Shown piece by piece: positions 9,079 to 16,933 of a stretch of DNA of 64,000 nucleotides (position 1 is its first letter; each line of letters opens with the position of its first letter). The stretch is from Lederbergia graminis (lineage in GTDB: Bacteria; Bacillota; Bacilli; Bacillales; Bacillaceae_C). Under the pieces are notes generated by a model that searched no databases, was not told where the DNA came from, and saw only the letters and a program-made list of their open reading frames with translations. The stretch spans positions 310,001 through 374,000 of the forward strand of contig NZ_JBHSMC010000001.1 in the NCBI RefSeq assembly GCF_042655485.1. The letters run 5' to 3'. The translations under genes were made by a program, and so were the position numbers.

Positions 9079-9960
9079 TTATTGTTTTGTAAATCGCACA
9101 CCGATAATGCGGTTATTTTCATCACGGATGAATTCAGCGAAGTATTTATCCCGGTTCAAACTTCCAACTTTGATATCAGCCGGTTCCATAATAAGATTGT
9201 AATTTTCTAATGATGATTTCTGAATGGAAATAACACTACCTGAAATTTCTTCTCCATCCAAGTTACTAAATCGACTTGTTAAATGTTCTTCTCTTAATAA
9301 TTCTAGTTGTTCATATAAATTTGTAATTTCTTCACTAGCTAAAGCATTTAGGTTGGATATATCTAACTTAAATGGAATATTCAAATCAAAATCAACAAAC
9401 CTTCCTGTAGTTCTAAAAAGTATTTCAGCAATTTCTTCTCCGTCTTTTAATTCGTAAATAGCTAATCCTCGACTATGTCCACCAGGAATTAAATCGGGCA
9501 TTGTAAAGTAGTAATCACTATTTTTATTTCTTCTTATATCTGTATTGACTTCTTGACCAGAACTATTATGTAAGACTAATCTTGGGTAATCATTTGATGT
9601 AATCTTATCTTCTCCAATATTTTTAACTTCGAAGTCTAAAATTAAATAATCATGTGTAGATAAAAGTGAATAATCAACATTTTTTTCACCATCAACATAA
9701 TCAATACCGTGAACAATAAACTCTACTTTTCTTTCTTCAGTAAAGTCTGTTTTAGGGAAGATAAAGAAAGCAGATTCTCCAACTTTAATTTCTTGAGTTG
9801 ATTGACCTTCTTTTCCACTAATAAATGTATTTTTTTCTTGTACTACTTCTTTTTCTAGTTCTTGCTCTTTTTCTCCATCTTTTTTACTATTAGATGCTTC
9901 ATCAGAACAACCAAATAATACCATGCTAAATAATACTAAAATACCAAAAACCTTTTTCAA
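9079..9960 (-). CDS. Lipoprotein with DUF4352/DUF5068-like domain, paralog 1
   Basis: About 293 aa from TTG at 9960, which follows GGAGG by eight bases on the minus strand; longer in-frame starts lack a binding site. Signal peptide ends in lipobox LFGC, followed by a charged linker. The core contains ...SQTQEIKVGES-like and V(I)HGIDY strands and PGGxxRGLA(I/V)(Y/F), suggesting an immunoglobulin-like extracellular domain. It shares this architecture, and the C-terminal RDENNRIIGV, with the next upstream gene. Function is unknown. Confidence 0.75.
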   Translation of the reverse strand: MKKVFGILVLFSMVLFGCSDEASNSKKDGEKEQELEKEVVQEKNTFISGKEGQSTQEIKVGESAFFIFPKTDFTEERKVEFIVHGIDYVDGEKNVDYSLLSTHDYLILDFEVKNIGEDKITSNDYPRLVLHNSSGQEVNTDIRRNKNSDYYFTMPDLIPGGHSRGLAIYELKDGEEIAEILFRTTGRFVDFDLNIPFKLDISNLNALASEEITNLYEQLELLREEHLTSRFSNLDGEEISGSVISIQKSSLENYNLIMEPADIKVGSLNRDKYFAEFIRDENNRIIGVRFTKQ

Positions 9961-10070
9961 TTCTATACCTCCAATATTCGACAATATATACCATTCTTTA
10001 TAATAGTATAATAGTTTTGAAATTTTGACAATTAAATAATAGGTAAATTTTCCTATGTTAATACAGTAAA

Positions 10071-10108
10071 ATGTCCTTATTCTCAATGTTGAGAACAAGG
10101 ACATATTT
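10071..10108. terminator. Hairpin between the two paralogous lipoprotein genes
   Basis: Fifteen-bp stem with one mismatch (10071-10085 with 10090-10104) and a four-base loop. T-rich flanks on both sides make it a likely terminator for the upstream paralog on the minus strand. Confidence 0.6.
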
Positions 10109-10109
10109 T

Positions 10110-10982
10110 TTATTGTTTTGTTAGTTGTACACCGATTATTCGATTGTTTTCATCGCGTTTGAATTCAGAATAGTATATAGCATCATAATCAGTATCTTCT
10201 GGTTCAAAAGTTAGGTTATAATTTACTAAATCATGTCTAGATAAAGGCAATCTATTACCTTTAACTTCTGTTCCATCGTAATCTCCAAATCTGTCTTTAA
10301 TAAATTCTTCTCTAACTAACTCTAATTCTTCAGGTGAGTGAGTTGCAGATTCTGTTGCAACTTTATCTACATTCGACATATCCAAACTAAATGGGCGATC
10401 GGAATAATAGCTTGTACCCATCCATGTATCAATGACGATACCTGCGATTTCTTCCCCTTCAGGAAGCCTAAAGACAGCTAAGCCCCTTGTATTTCCACCC
10501 GGTATTAAATCAACTTGTTTAAAATAATATTTACTTCTTGGATAATCTATTGTTTTTATATTACGTTCTTGGCCGGATACGTTATAATAATGGATATTTG
10601 GATATATTATTGTACCAACATTATTTTCTCCAGCATTTTTTACTTCTAAATCCACTATCAAATAATCATATTTTTCATTATCTTCTATCCTCATAGCACC
10701 ATGTTCTTTAATATAATCAATGCCATGAATGATGAATTCTACTTTTCTTTCTTTTGTTACCTTAGACTCAGGATATAAAAAGTATGCAGATTCACCTATT
10801 TTAATTTCTTGTGTTTGTTGACCTTCTTGTCCATCAATAAACGTGTTTTTCTCTTGTGCTACTTCATTTTCTTTTTCTTGTACCTCGGTATTATCTTTAC
10901 CTTTAGAGTCATTCGACGCATCACTAGAGCATCCGAATAACATCAGTGCAAATAATACTAAAATACTAAAAAACTTTTTCAA
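10110..10982 (-). CDS. Lipoprotein with DUF4352/DUF5068-like domain, paralog 2
   Basis: About 290 aa from TTG 10982 behind GGGGGTATAG on the minus strand. Lipobox LFGC; the mature part parallels the neighbouring paralog through the N-terminal KNTFI(S/D)G(K/Q)EGQ block, VEFI(V/I)HGIDY, LIPGGxxRGLA and the C-terminal RDENNRIIGV(R/Q)(F/L)TKQ. The pair clearly arose by tandem duplication and has since diverged. Each copy has its own start signals and a hairpin between them. I can say surface lipoprotein, nothing more specific. Confidence 0.75.
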   Translation of the reverse strand: MKKFFSILVLFALMLFGCSSDASNDSKGKDNTEVQEKENEVAQEKNTFIDGQEGQQTQEIKIGESAYFLYPESKVTKERKVEFIIHGIDYIKEHGAMRIEDNEKYDYLIVDLEVKNAGENNVGTIIYPNIHYYNVSGQERNIKTIDYPRSKYYFKQVDLIPGGNTRGLAVFRLPEGEEIAGIVIDTWMGTSYYSDRPFSLDMSNVDKVATESATHSPEELELVREEFIKDRFGDYDGTEVKGNRLPLSRHDLVNYNLTFEPEDTDYDAIYYSEFKRDENNRIIGVQLTKQ

Positions 10983-11124
10983 AACTATACCCCCATTTTT
11001 CGACAATATTCTTTCCGGTTATAATGCTATAATAATTTTGAATATTGGACAATTAAAATGCTCCAAATGAAATAGGAGATTTTACATAATTTTTAATATA
11101 TATTAAGATGAAAGGAAGTGTAGG

Positions 11125-11478
11125 ATGAAAAGTCCGTTGATAAATGAAGTAGGCGCCATTTTTATTCCTGTACGTAATATTGAGAAGGCAAGAGATTGGT
11201 ATTGTGATATTTTAGGTGTTCCAGCAGAGGGGGAAATATTATTCAATCATTTATATATATTACAGACAATAGGTACTGATGTTGTATTAGATAGTAAAAT
11301 TTACTCAGAAGAAAATATTTTCAGGACTCCAGCATTTCATTTTAATACCAATAATATTAGAGAATCATATGATTATTTGAAAAACAAACAGGTAAAACTG
11401 CTTACTGAAATCCAGCATGATCATTACTTTAACTTTGAAGATCCGGATGGAAATCAACTAATGGTTTGTAAATGTTAA
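11125..11478 (+). CDS. VOC-superfamily (glyoxalase/bleomycin-resistance fold) protein
   Basis: 117 aa, one VOC half-barrel pair. It opens with GAIFIPVRNIEKARDWYCDILG, typical of the family (given here in part), and ends with FNFEDPDGNQLMVCK, the usual closing strand with a metal-binding acidic residue. Substrate cannot be inferred; such proteins include dioxygenases, isomerases and drug-binding proteins. It is a single gene with GAAAGGAAG as ribosome binding site, convergent with a zinc-ribbon gene. Confidence 0.8.
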   Translation: MKSPLINEVGAIFIPVRNIEKARDWYCDILGVPAEGEILFNHLYILQTIGTDVVLDSKIYSEENIFRTPAFHFNTNNIRESYDYLKNKQVKLLTEIQHDHYFNFEDPDGNQLMVCKC

Positions 11479-11510
11479 AGGTAAGAGGAAGAAGTAAAAC
11501 TTAAAGAAAA

Positions 11511-11542
11511 TAAAAAACAGGGAAGTACTCTGAGTACTTCCC
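11511..11542 (-). terminator. Terminator of the zinc-ribbon protein gene
   Basis: GGGAAGTACT/AGTACTTCCC stem with a tight loop; on the minus strand it is followed by TGTTTTTTATTTT. Confidence 0.8.
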
Positions 11543-11555
11543 TAGTTTGGATCTA

Positions 11556-12140
11556 TTATAGACCGTCAACGATAAGCCATTTTCCTTTAACCTTTTCAAG
11601 TTCAAATTCAAAGTCATCTTCTTCAGATAAGCCAAGTTTTTTAGATGACATTTCAGCAATTACAACGACATACGCTTCATCGCCTTCAATTGTCACTTCT
11701 TCAAATTCAATGATTTTCACCTTTACATCTTTAGGAACACCAGAAAAGTCAACGATATCTCTTTCATCAGGATGAATTAGTTTTTTAATTCTCTTTTCAT
11801 CTAAATCTTCGAAAGCTTCCATAAATTCTGTTACTACTTCTTTAGGTGTGTTTGGACCTTTAAAAGGATTGAAAATTAGTAAAAGAATGACTGCAGCTGC
11901 AATTGCCCAAACAAACCACGGGATTTTTTTGAAATCAAATGATTTTTTGGGAGATGTAGACGGAGTTATAGTTGTTGCTTGTGTGTTAACTGTTTGACCC
12001 ATACTTGCTCCACATTTAGAGCAAAATTTGGATGGAGAGGTAATCTCTGTGCCACATGAAGAACATTCTTGTGATGCCCCACAATGGCTACAAAATTTGG
12101 AATCGCCAATAGCATTCCCACATGAGTAGCAATTTTTCAA
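11556..12140 (-). CDS. Zinc-ribbon membrane protein with a DUF4878-like outer domain
   Basis: 194 aa. Two short zinc ribbons (CYSCG...CSHCG and CSSCG...CSKCG, residues about 4-45), a Thr/Ser-rich linker, one membrane helix (about 73-90), then an extracellular domain beginning VVTEFMEAFEDLD that resembles the NTF2-like DUF4878/DUF4019 group. Zinc-ribbon plus one helix plus an NTF2-like domain is a common Firmicutes envelope layout of unknown role. It is a single gene on the minus strand with its own terminator. Confidence 0.75.
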   Translation of the reverse strand: MKNCYSCGNAIGDSKFCSHCGASQECSSCGTEITSPSKFCSKCGASMGQTVNTQATTITPSTSPKKSFDFKKIPWFVWAIAAAVILLLIFNPFKGPNTPKEVVTEFMEAFEDLDEKRIKKLIHPDERDIVDFSGVPKDVKVKIIEFEEVTIEGDEAYVVVIAEMSSKKLGLSEEDDFEFELEKVKGKWLIVDGL

Positions 12141-12288
12141 AGTATGTACATTCCTTTCAATAATGTAATTTTTAATAGACCAAAGTTATTTTACAAAAAC
12201 TTTTCATTTATTACAAGATTAATTGATTAGTTAACATCTGGTTTTGATTTGCATTTTTATAGGAATATAGTGAGAGGAAGAAAGTATT

Positions 12289-12497
12289 ATGTATTTTTGG
12301 TTCGTTCTTTTTAGTAGTCTTTGGTATTACTCTACTCAATATGACCAGTTAAGTGGTGTTTATTTAGTATACGTTGGGTACAATTTGGAAGTGCTTGGTT
12401 CATTAAGTTGATAATACATTTGGGAGACGACATCACTTTTATTAATGACTTGGAGTATTGGGAAGATAGTAGTGGTCTTAAGCTAAAAATTGGCTAA
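12289..12497 (+). pseudogene. Small frameshifted ORF remnant
   Basis: An ORF of 40 codons starts at ATG 12289 behind GAGAGGAAG and ends at 12411. A second frame without a start reads on through the same region to the stop at 12495-12497 and gives protein-like text (HLGDDITFINDLEYWED). One frameshift would join them into one small hydrophobic protein of about 65-70 aa. I do not recognise it. It could be a decayed gene or chance. Confidence 0.25.
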
Positions 12498-12509
12498 TAC
12501 TATTAACAA

Positions 12510-12573
12510 TTTACCATACATCCGAATGAGGTCTTCCTCTTCATGGATGTGAAGGGAAGAGCCCAACGGTAAA
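12510..12573 (+). ncRNA. Candidate structured RNA
   Basis: TTTACC (12510-12515) pairs with GGTAAA (12568-12573). Inside, GGTCTTCC-CTTCA pairs with TGAAG-GGAAGA-CC around TGGATG, with single-base bulges. A T5 run follows at 12582. The region is non-coding. I cannot assign it to a known RNA family. Confidence 0.3.
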
Positions 12574-12641
12574 TGAGAGTGTTTTTAACGATGAATGCTT
12601 ACATCAAGCAACACACAAGAATGGAAAGTGATAGATTAAAT

Positions 12642-12992
12642 TCACGATAATTTCCAAGCAGGTATTAAAGAATGAAAATGAAAAAAATAACTCATGGGAA
12701 TATGAATAATTGTGTATAGTGCTAATACAGTTATGTAGGCAATAAACCAAATTTGTAATGGTTGTTGCAAGAATAGAAATAATAATAGCATTCCAACGGG
12801 GAATGGGATTAGGACAATTAACCAAATTGGTGCTCCTAAATACTCGGTAAGTGCCCCCAATGATACAACTGTAAATCCGATGATTAAAGCTTGCCACGAT
12901 TCAATGCCTTTTTTTAATATGTGAGTACCTATAAAGTAAGAGAGAGAAGTAAGAATAATAGATAGTGCATAACTTAGAAAGTAATTCATCAT
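12642..12992 (-). CDS. Small integral membrane protein of unknown function
   Basis: About 116 aa, starting at ATG 12992 behind AAAGGGTGATC on the minus strand (an in-frame GTG six bases earlier overlaps the binding site). Nearly the whole protein is hydrophobic, with three or four membrane helices and a conserved-looking stretch LGALTEYLGAPIWLIVLIPF. No signal peptide cleavage site and no known motif. It lies just upstream of the MITE-like repeat. Confidence 0.6.
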   Translation of the reverse strand: MMNYFLSYALSIILTSLSYFIGTHILKKGIESWQALIIGFTVVSLGALTEYLGAPIWLIVLIPFPVGMLLLFLFLQQPLQIWFIAYITVLALYTIIHIPMSYFFHFHSLIPAWKLS

Positions 12993-13020
12993 GATCACCC
13001 TTTTTCACTTGAATCATTTA

Positions 13021-13223
13021 TTATAAAGGCTCTGTTAAAGTTCATTGTTGTTAACAACTTAGTTGATTGTAGCGGATGTACACGAGACTCCTGCGGGAAC
13101 AGCACGAGCCGAAGATCCACTTGGCAAAGCGGTTTTCTTTGCCAAGTTAGCTGAGGCCGTGCCCGCGGAAAGCGAGTGTACAGGAGCGAAGATCAACAAC
13201 AGAGTTTAACAGAGCTATTATAA
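13021..13223. mobile_element. MITE-like repeat with 19-bp terminal inverted repeats
   Basis: TTATAAAGGCTCTGTTAAA (13021-13039) matches the reverse complement of 13205-13223 at 17 of 19 positions. The interior is GC-richer than its surroundings and folds extensively: GTTGAT with ATCAAC, and ACTTGGCAAAG (13119-13129) with CTTTGCCAAGT (13137-13147). It carries GAGACTCCTGCGGGAACAGC and CCCGCGGAAAGCGAG, which I remember as the core of a repeat scattered through many Bacillaceae genomes. It has no transposase, so any mobility would need help in trans. Confidence 0.75.
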
Positions 13224-13263
13224 AAAAAGGGCTGTAAAATCAACTTGATGATTTCACAGCCCT
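13222..13263 (-). terminator. Terminator of the SleB-type hydrolase gene
   Basis: AGGGCTGTGAAATCA/TGATTTTACAGCCC on the minus strand (one mismatch) followed by T7. It abuts the end of the MITE-like repeat. Confidence 0.85.
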
Positions 13264-13276
13264 AAAGTATTTAATA

Positions 13277-14128
13277 TTATTTTTTAAACACGTGTTGACC
13301 AATTACAAGTGTAGTTTGTCTTGTATCTAACCAGCGACTTTTTGCTATTTTGGGATTGTAAAAGAATAACGAGTCTTTAGCGATATCTCTCATATCTGAA
13401 AGAGCAGCATATACAGCTTCAAATGATGCTTCATCAGCTGGTTTATTAACTTGTCCATTTCGAACAGGCTGGAATTGATTTTTCTGATAAATTACTTCTC
13501 TCAATGTATCAGGATACTGAGGACTTTCTAAGCGATTTAATACAACAGCAGCAACAGCAACTTTGCCTTCAAACGGTTCACCTTGTGCTTCAGCTCTTAC
13601 GATTCTTGCTAATAAATCAATTTCAGCATCAGTAAAATCAGCGATTGTTAATGAATCATCTTCCGTTGATGATTCGACCACGTTCTCACTGGCAGGATCT
13701 ACTTCATTTGTATTTATATTATTTGCAACCATTACTTCCTCGTTATTACTACTAGTAGCATTATCATTTACATCACTAGTCGCACTACTAACCTGTGTAG
13801 TTAGATTTATTTTTAATGGTTTACTGGTACTATTAAATAGACTAAGCAACCTATATTGTTTAAGACTAGCTCTAGGCTTCTCTTTTTTTACTATTTTATT
13901 ATCAGCTTTTTCTTTTACTTCTTTTTCATTTATATGAACTTCTTGTCCAACAAGGATAAGATCAAGATTATCAATTTGCGGATTGGCTGCCGCTATTTCA
14001 TCAAGAGTCATTCCGTGTTTATCAGCAATGCTCGTCATTGTATCACCTTTTTGTACTGTATAAGCAAAAGCAGGGGCAGCAAAGAAAAAAGTTGCTATAA
14101 ACGTTAGTACGAATAATAGTTTTTTCAT
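13277..14128 (-). CDS. Secreted LysM-SleB/CwlJ-type cell wall hydrolase
   Basis: 283 aa with a signal peptide cleaved after PAFA. One LysM domain follows directly (YTVQKGDTMTSIADKHG, about 23-67), then a long low-complexity Ser/Thr/Asn linker, then a hydrolase domain (about 165-283) with RIVRAEAQGEPFEGKVAVAA, the core of the SleB/CwlJ family (PF07486), including the catalytic glutamate. SleB-type enzymes are lytic transglycosylases acting on spore cortex; LysM-bearing homologs include B. subtilis YkvT. The start has AGGAGGAC. It could act in germination or in vegetative wall turnover. Confidence 0.85.
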   Translation of the reverse strand: MKKLLFVLTFIATFFFAAPAFAYTVQKGDTMTSIADKHGMTLDEIAAANPQIDNLDLILVGQEVHINEKEVKEKADNKIVKKEKPRASLKQYRLLSLFNSTSKPLKINLTTQVSSATSDVNDNATSSNNEEVMVANNINTNEVDPASENVVESSTEDDSLTIADFTDAEIDLLARIVRAEAQGEPFEGKVAVAAVVLNRLESPQYPDTLREVIYQKNQFQPVRNGQVNKPADEASFEAVYAALSDMRDIAKDSLFFYNPKIAKSRWLDTRQTTLVIGQHVFKK

Positions 14129-14313
14129 GAAAAATAGTCCTCCTAGTAGATAGAGTTCTAAATACGAAGCTCTTATTTAAGACTATTTCTATGAACTGAA
14201 AAAATAGAATAGTATTACAGTTATGTTACATTCATATTAAACAATTGTTATTGAAACTATTTAATTAGATATACGTACGATAAATAGGATAGAAAATAGG
14301 AAGTGAAATAATA

Positions 14314-14754
14314 ATGAGATTTAAAGCAAAAAGGGATATGGCCTTTGCTGCAATGATGATAGTATCAATTTCTGTCATTGCTTTAGCTTGTTTAGTGCCT
14401 TCTTATTTTGCAATCTATTATGAAGCAGAGCCTGAGTGGTTAGCAGTTATTATTTTGGTAGGATTATTTATTTTATGTACAGGTTTTATGATTTGGATTT
14501 GGATGGATATTGAATACGTACTATTGGAAGATTATCTATACGTCCGTGGTGGTCCATTTCGCAGCAAGATTCCATATGATCAGATTACACGTATGTTTGA
14601 GTCAAATAACATGCTTATAGGATATCGCGTTTTATCATCAAAAGATGCACTGGAAATCCAATATAAAACAGGATTAATGGGAAGCATTATTATCTCGCCA
14701 GAAAACAAGCAGGAGTTTATGGAGGAATTAAGAAAACGGTGTAAATTATTATAA
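14314..14754 (+). CDS. Membrane protein with bacterial PH-like domain (DUF1200)
   Basis: 146 aa: two membrane helices (about 10-30 and 42-62) followed by a PH-like domain of the YyaB/DUF1200 type, with YLYVRGGPFRSKIPYDQITR and the closing ISPENKQEFMEELRKR helix. These are common in Bacillus and of unknown role, perhaps binding other envelope proteins. Ribosome binding site AGGAAGTG. Monocistronic or co-transcribed with the next gene 90 bases downstream. Confidence 0.75.
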   Translation: MRFKAKRDMAFAAMMIVSISVIALACLVPSYFAIYYEAEPEWLAVIILVGLFILCTGFMIWIWMDIEYVLLEDYLYVRGGPFRSKIPYDQITRMFESNNMLIGYRVLSSKDALEIQYKTGLMGSIIISPENKQEFMEELRKRCKLL

Positions 14755-14844
14755 AGTGGATAAGAAGTCGCTTGTATTAACATTACATTATAGTATGAAA
14801 AAATAAACATAGGAAAAAATTATAGAAGGAAGGAGCATGCATAA

Positions 14845-15501
14845 ATGACTGGAATTCTATACTTTTCCTATGTTTTAATTTATATATTTCTACTTTTTTG
14901 GAGTATACGTATCGCTTTTAAATTTAGAAGAATTAACTTAAGTAATGTAATCATTCTTGTCATAATCTCACTAATTTATGAAAATGCTGTCATTGCTTCA
15001 GGTATATGGATAGGTGAGGGGAATGTCCTAGAGGCATTAACTAAGGTACGTTATTGGCTCCATGCATTAGTGACACCACTACTGGTCTTCTTTGGATTAT
15101 TTACTTTAAGATATGCAAATTTGCAGTGGGCAAAAGCAAGGTGGGTGAGTGTAGTTTGTTATTTGTTGGTTATTGCCTTAATTCTTATTGAGGTTGTTAC
15201 TGTAACAAGTAATTTAGCGTTAAATGTTCATTTGCAATATGGAATATTAACATATGAACACACTGGGCATTCCACTCCAATTATGGTGATAACCGTTTCT
15301 GTTATCATATTACTTACTGGTTTAATCATTTGGGTGAAACAAAAGTGGCCGTGGTTATTTATAGCAACAATTCTATTAGGGATTGGGAGCATGATGAATT
15401 TTATAAGTAAGAATCCTGTTTGGATGAATGGGCTAGAACTTATTTTCATGACTGCAATTGTATGGACAAATCATATGCAGGAGCAAAAGGGAGCTACTTA
15501 A
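14845..15501 (+). CDS. Polytopic membrane protein of unknown function
   Basis: 218 aa with about seven hydrophobic helices, starting at ATG 14845 behind GGAAGGAG. Polar residues within helices (HALVTPLLVFFG, YENAVIASGIW) hint at a functional membrane core. The closing segment ends in TNHMQEQKG. I know no family name. A good terminator follows, shared with the small minus-strand ORF beyond. Confidence 0.65.
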   Translation: MTGILYFSYVLIYIFLLFWSIRIAFKFRRINLSNVIILVIISLIYENAVIASGIWIGEGNVLEALTKVRYWLHALVTPLLVFFGLFTLRYANLQWAKARWVSVVCYLLVIALILIEVVTVTSNLALNVHLQYGILTYEHTGHSTPIMVITVSVIILLTGLIIWVKQKWPWLFIATILLGIGSMMNFISKNPVWMNGLELIFMTAIVWTNHMQEQKGAT

Positions 15502-15511
15502 AACGAAAATG

Positions 15512-15546
15512 GCATTTGGTGAATTCATATCCATCAAATGCTTTTT
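15512..15546 (+). terminator. Terminator after the seven-helix membrane protein gene
   Basis: GCATTTGGTG/CATCAAATGC stem, ten-base loop, T5. Confidence 0.85.
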
Positions 15547-15550
15547 ATAT

Positions 15551-15682
15551 TTAGAATATGAATTTTCCAACAAGGTGGCCAATTACATAGCCGACTAATA
15601 CATTGGAAAAACCGACAATAATGTAAATACTTGTTTTTATAAATTTACCTTGTTCATTGATTTTTTCTAAGATGTTATTTAT
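15551..15682 (-). CDS. Small membrane protein, apparent ATA start codon
   Basis: A 43-codon ORF on the minus strand encodes a charged N-terminus (NNILEKINEQGKFIKTS) and one membrane helix (IYIIVGFSNVLVGYVIGHLV). A perfect GGAGG lies seven bases before an ATA codon; there is no in-frame ATG, GTG or TTG at the right place, and an in-frame stop precedes. Either translation starts at ATA, which is rare but known in bacteria, or an ATG was lost. The protein-like composition and ideal binding site argue that it is or recently was a gene. Confidence 0.4.
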   Translation of the reverse strand: MNNILEKINEQGKFIKTSIYIIVGFSNVLVGYVIGHLVGKFIF

Positions 15683-15887
15683 GCTAGAGCCTCCCTAGAT
15701 AATATAAATATATTAATAGAATGATAAGTGAATTAATTCAACTTATAAAAAACAGATTAATTTCTTACATCAATTTATTTCATGAAATATGTTATGATTT
15801 AGTAGCTACTTATTAAAGTAGTTAAATAAGTTTTGGATTACAACTTTTTTATCAACTTTTATCATGCTTTACTATAGGTGATTGAAT

Positions 15888-16901
15888 ATGCAAACGAATC
15901 TTCATAATAGAAAAAACGTCATTCTTGAACAAATTCGTACCACTTTAATCGAGCTCGGAAGCGCGACGAAGGTAGAGTTAAATGAATCATTAGATATTAG
16001 CTTCCCTACCATTAGTAAATTCCTAACCCTAATGGAGAAAAAAGGAGAAATTATTTCACTCGGATTAGATGAGTCTAGTGGAGGAAGAAGAGCAAAACGC
16101 TATCGTTATAATCCCGAATATTCATTGGGTTTAGCTATATTCTTGGAAAAAACTGAAACTAATTATTCAATATTTAATTCGATTGGTGAGGTAAGAGAAA
16201 CAGGGGAGATATGTAGTGTATTAACTCATAATGGATTAAAAGTATTAACAATGAATATTGAAAATATGATAAAAAAATATCCTAAAATAAAAACGATTGC
16301 TATAGGTGTTCCAGGATCAGTAGAAAATGGAAAAGTCTTTTATATACCTGGATATGATGAATTTCAACATTTAGATCTAAAAAAGTATTATGAAAATCAT
16401 TTTTCTATCCCAGTGGTAATTGAAAATGATATGAATGCTGCCGTAATTGGATATCACGCTAATAGTGAATTAAATGCAGGTAAATCTCTTGTATACTTGT
16501 ATTCAGGACAAAACGGCCCAGGAGCAGGAATCTTAATTAATGGAGAAGTAATTCGAGGAAGTACATTCTTCTCAGGTGAAGTTTCATTTATACCCCAATA
16601 CAATCATAAAAACTTTGAGCAGGCGTTAGGTAGTAAAAAAATTACTATCCAAGAGGATCATGAAATAGATGCAATAAGTAGATTAATAGCTACATTTACT
16701 GCAATCATTAATCCACATACAATTATATTTTCCACTGATGAAGTGGAAAAAGAAATACTATACAAAATTGCGAATCAGAGTGCAATTTATATCCCGGTAG
16801 AACACCTTCCAGAACTAACAACAAGTAACTGGAAAAATGACTATTTATACGGATTACAAAATCTAGCACTTCATCTTTTGAGGAGTCAAGCAATTGATTA
16901 A
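15888..16901 (+). CDS. ROK-family transcriptional regulator
   Basis: About 337 aa from ATG 15888 (AGGTGA six bases earlier). N-terminal winged helix-turn-helix (about 10-70, SFPTISKFLTLMEKKGEI), then an actin-like sugar kinase-fold domain with GVPGSVENG and ENDMNAAVIGY, where the aspartate is the ROK catalytic-position residue. The zinc-binding CxCGxxGC motif usual in ROK proteins is missing and that region is shortened. NagC/XylR-type members are sugar-responsive repressors. It is 32 bases upstream of an MFS transporter, probably its target and operon partner. Confidence 0.85.
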   Translation: MQTNLHNRKNVILEQIRTTLIELGSATKVELNESLDISFPTISKFLTLMEKKGEIISLGLDESSGGRRAKRYRYNPEYSLGLAIFLEKTETNYSIFNSIGEVRETGEICSVLTHNGLKVLTMNIENMIKKYPKIKTIAIGVPGSVENGKVFYIPGYDEFQHLDLKKYYENHFSIPVVIENDMNAAVIGYHANSELNAGKSLVYLYSGQNGPGAGILINGEVIRGSTFFSGEVSFIPQYNHKNFEQALGSKKITIQEDHEIDAISRLIATFTAIINPHTIIFSTDEVEKEILYKIANQSAIYIPVEHLPELTTSNWKNDYLYGLQNLALHLLRSQAID

Positions 16902-16933
16902 CATAGAAAATCTAGAACTAGTGAGGATTACTA

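Larger units (their letters stand above)
12141..12641. other. 500-base region without an intact gene
   Basis: AT-rich DNA between two minus-strand genes. It holds a frameshifted remnant at 12289-12497 and a strong hairpin structure at 12510-12573 (separate entries). I see nothing else convincing. Confidence 0.6.

Noticed and set aside
12604..12897. 97-codon minus-strand ORF overlapping the small membrane protein at 12642-12992
   Set aside because: The other frame has the ribosome binding site and a coherent membrane topology.
13563..14107. Two plus-strand ORFs opposite the SleB-type hydrolase gene
   Set aside because: They mirror the low-complexity Ser/Thr/Asn linker and LysM region of the real gene and lack binding sites.
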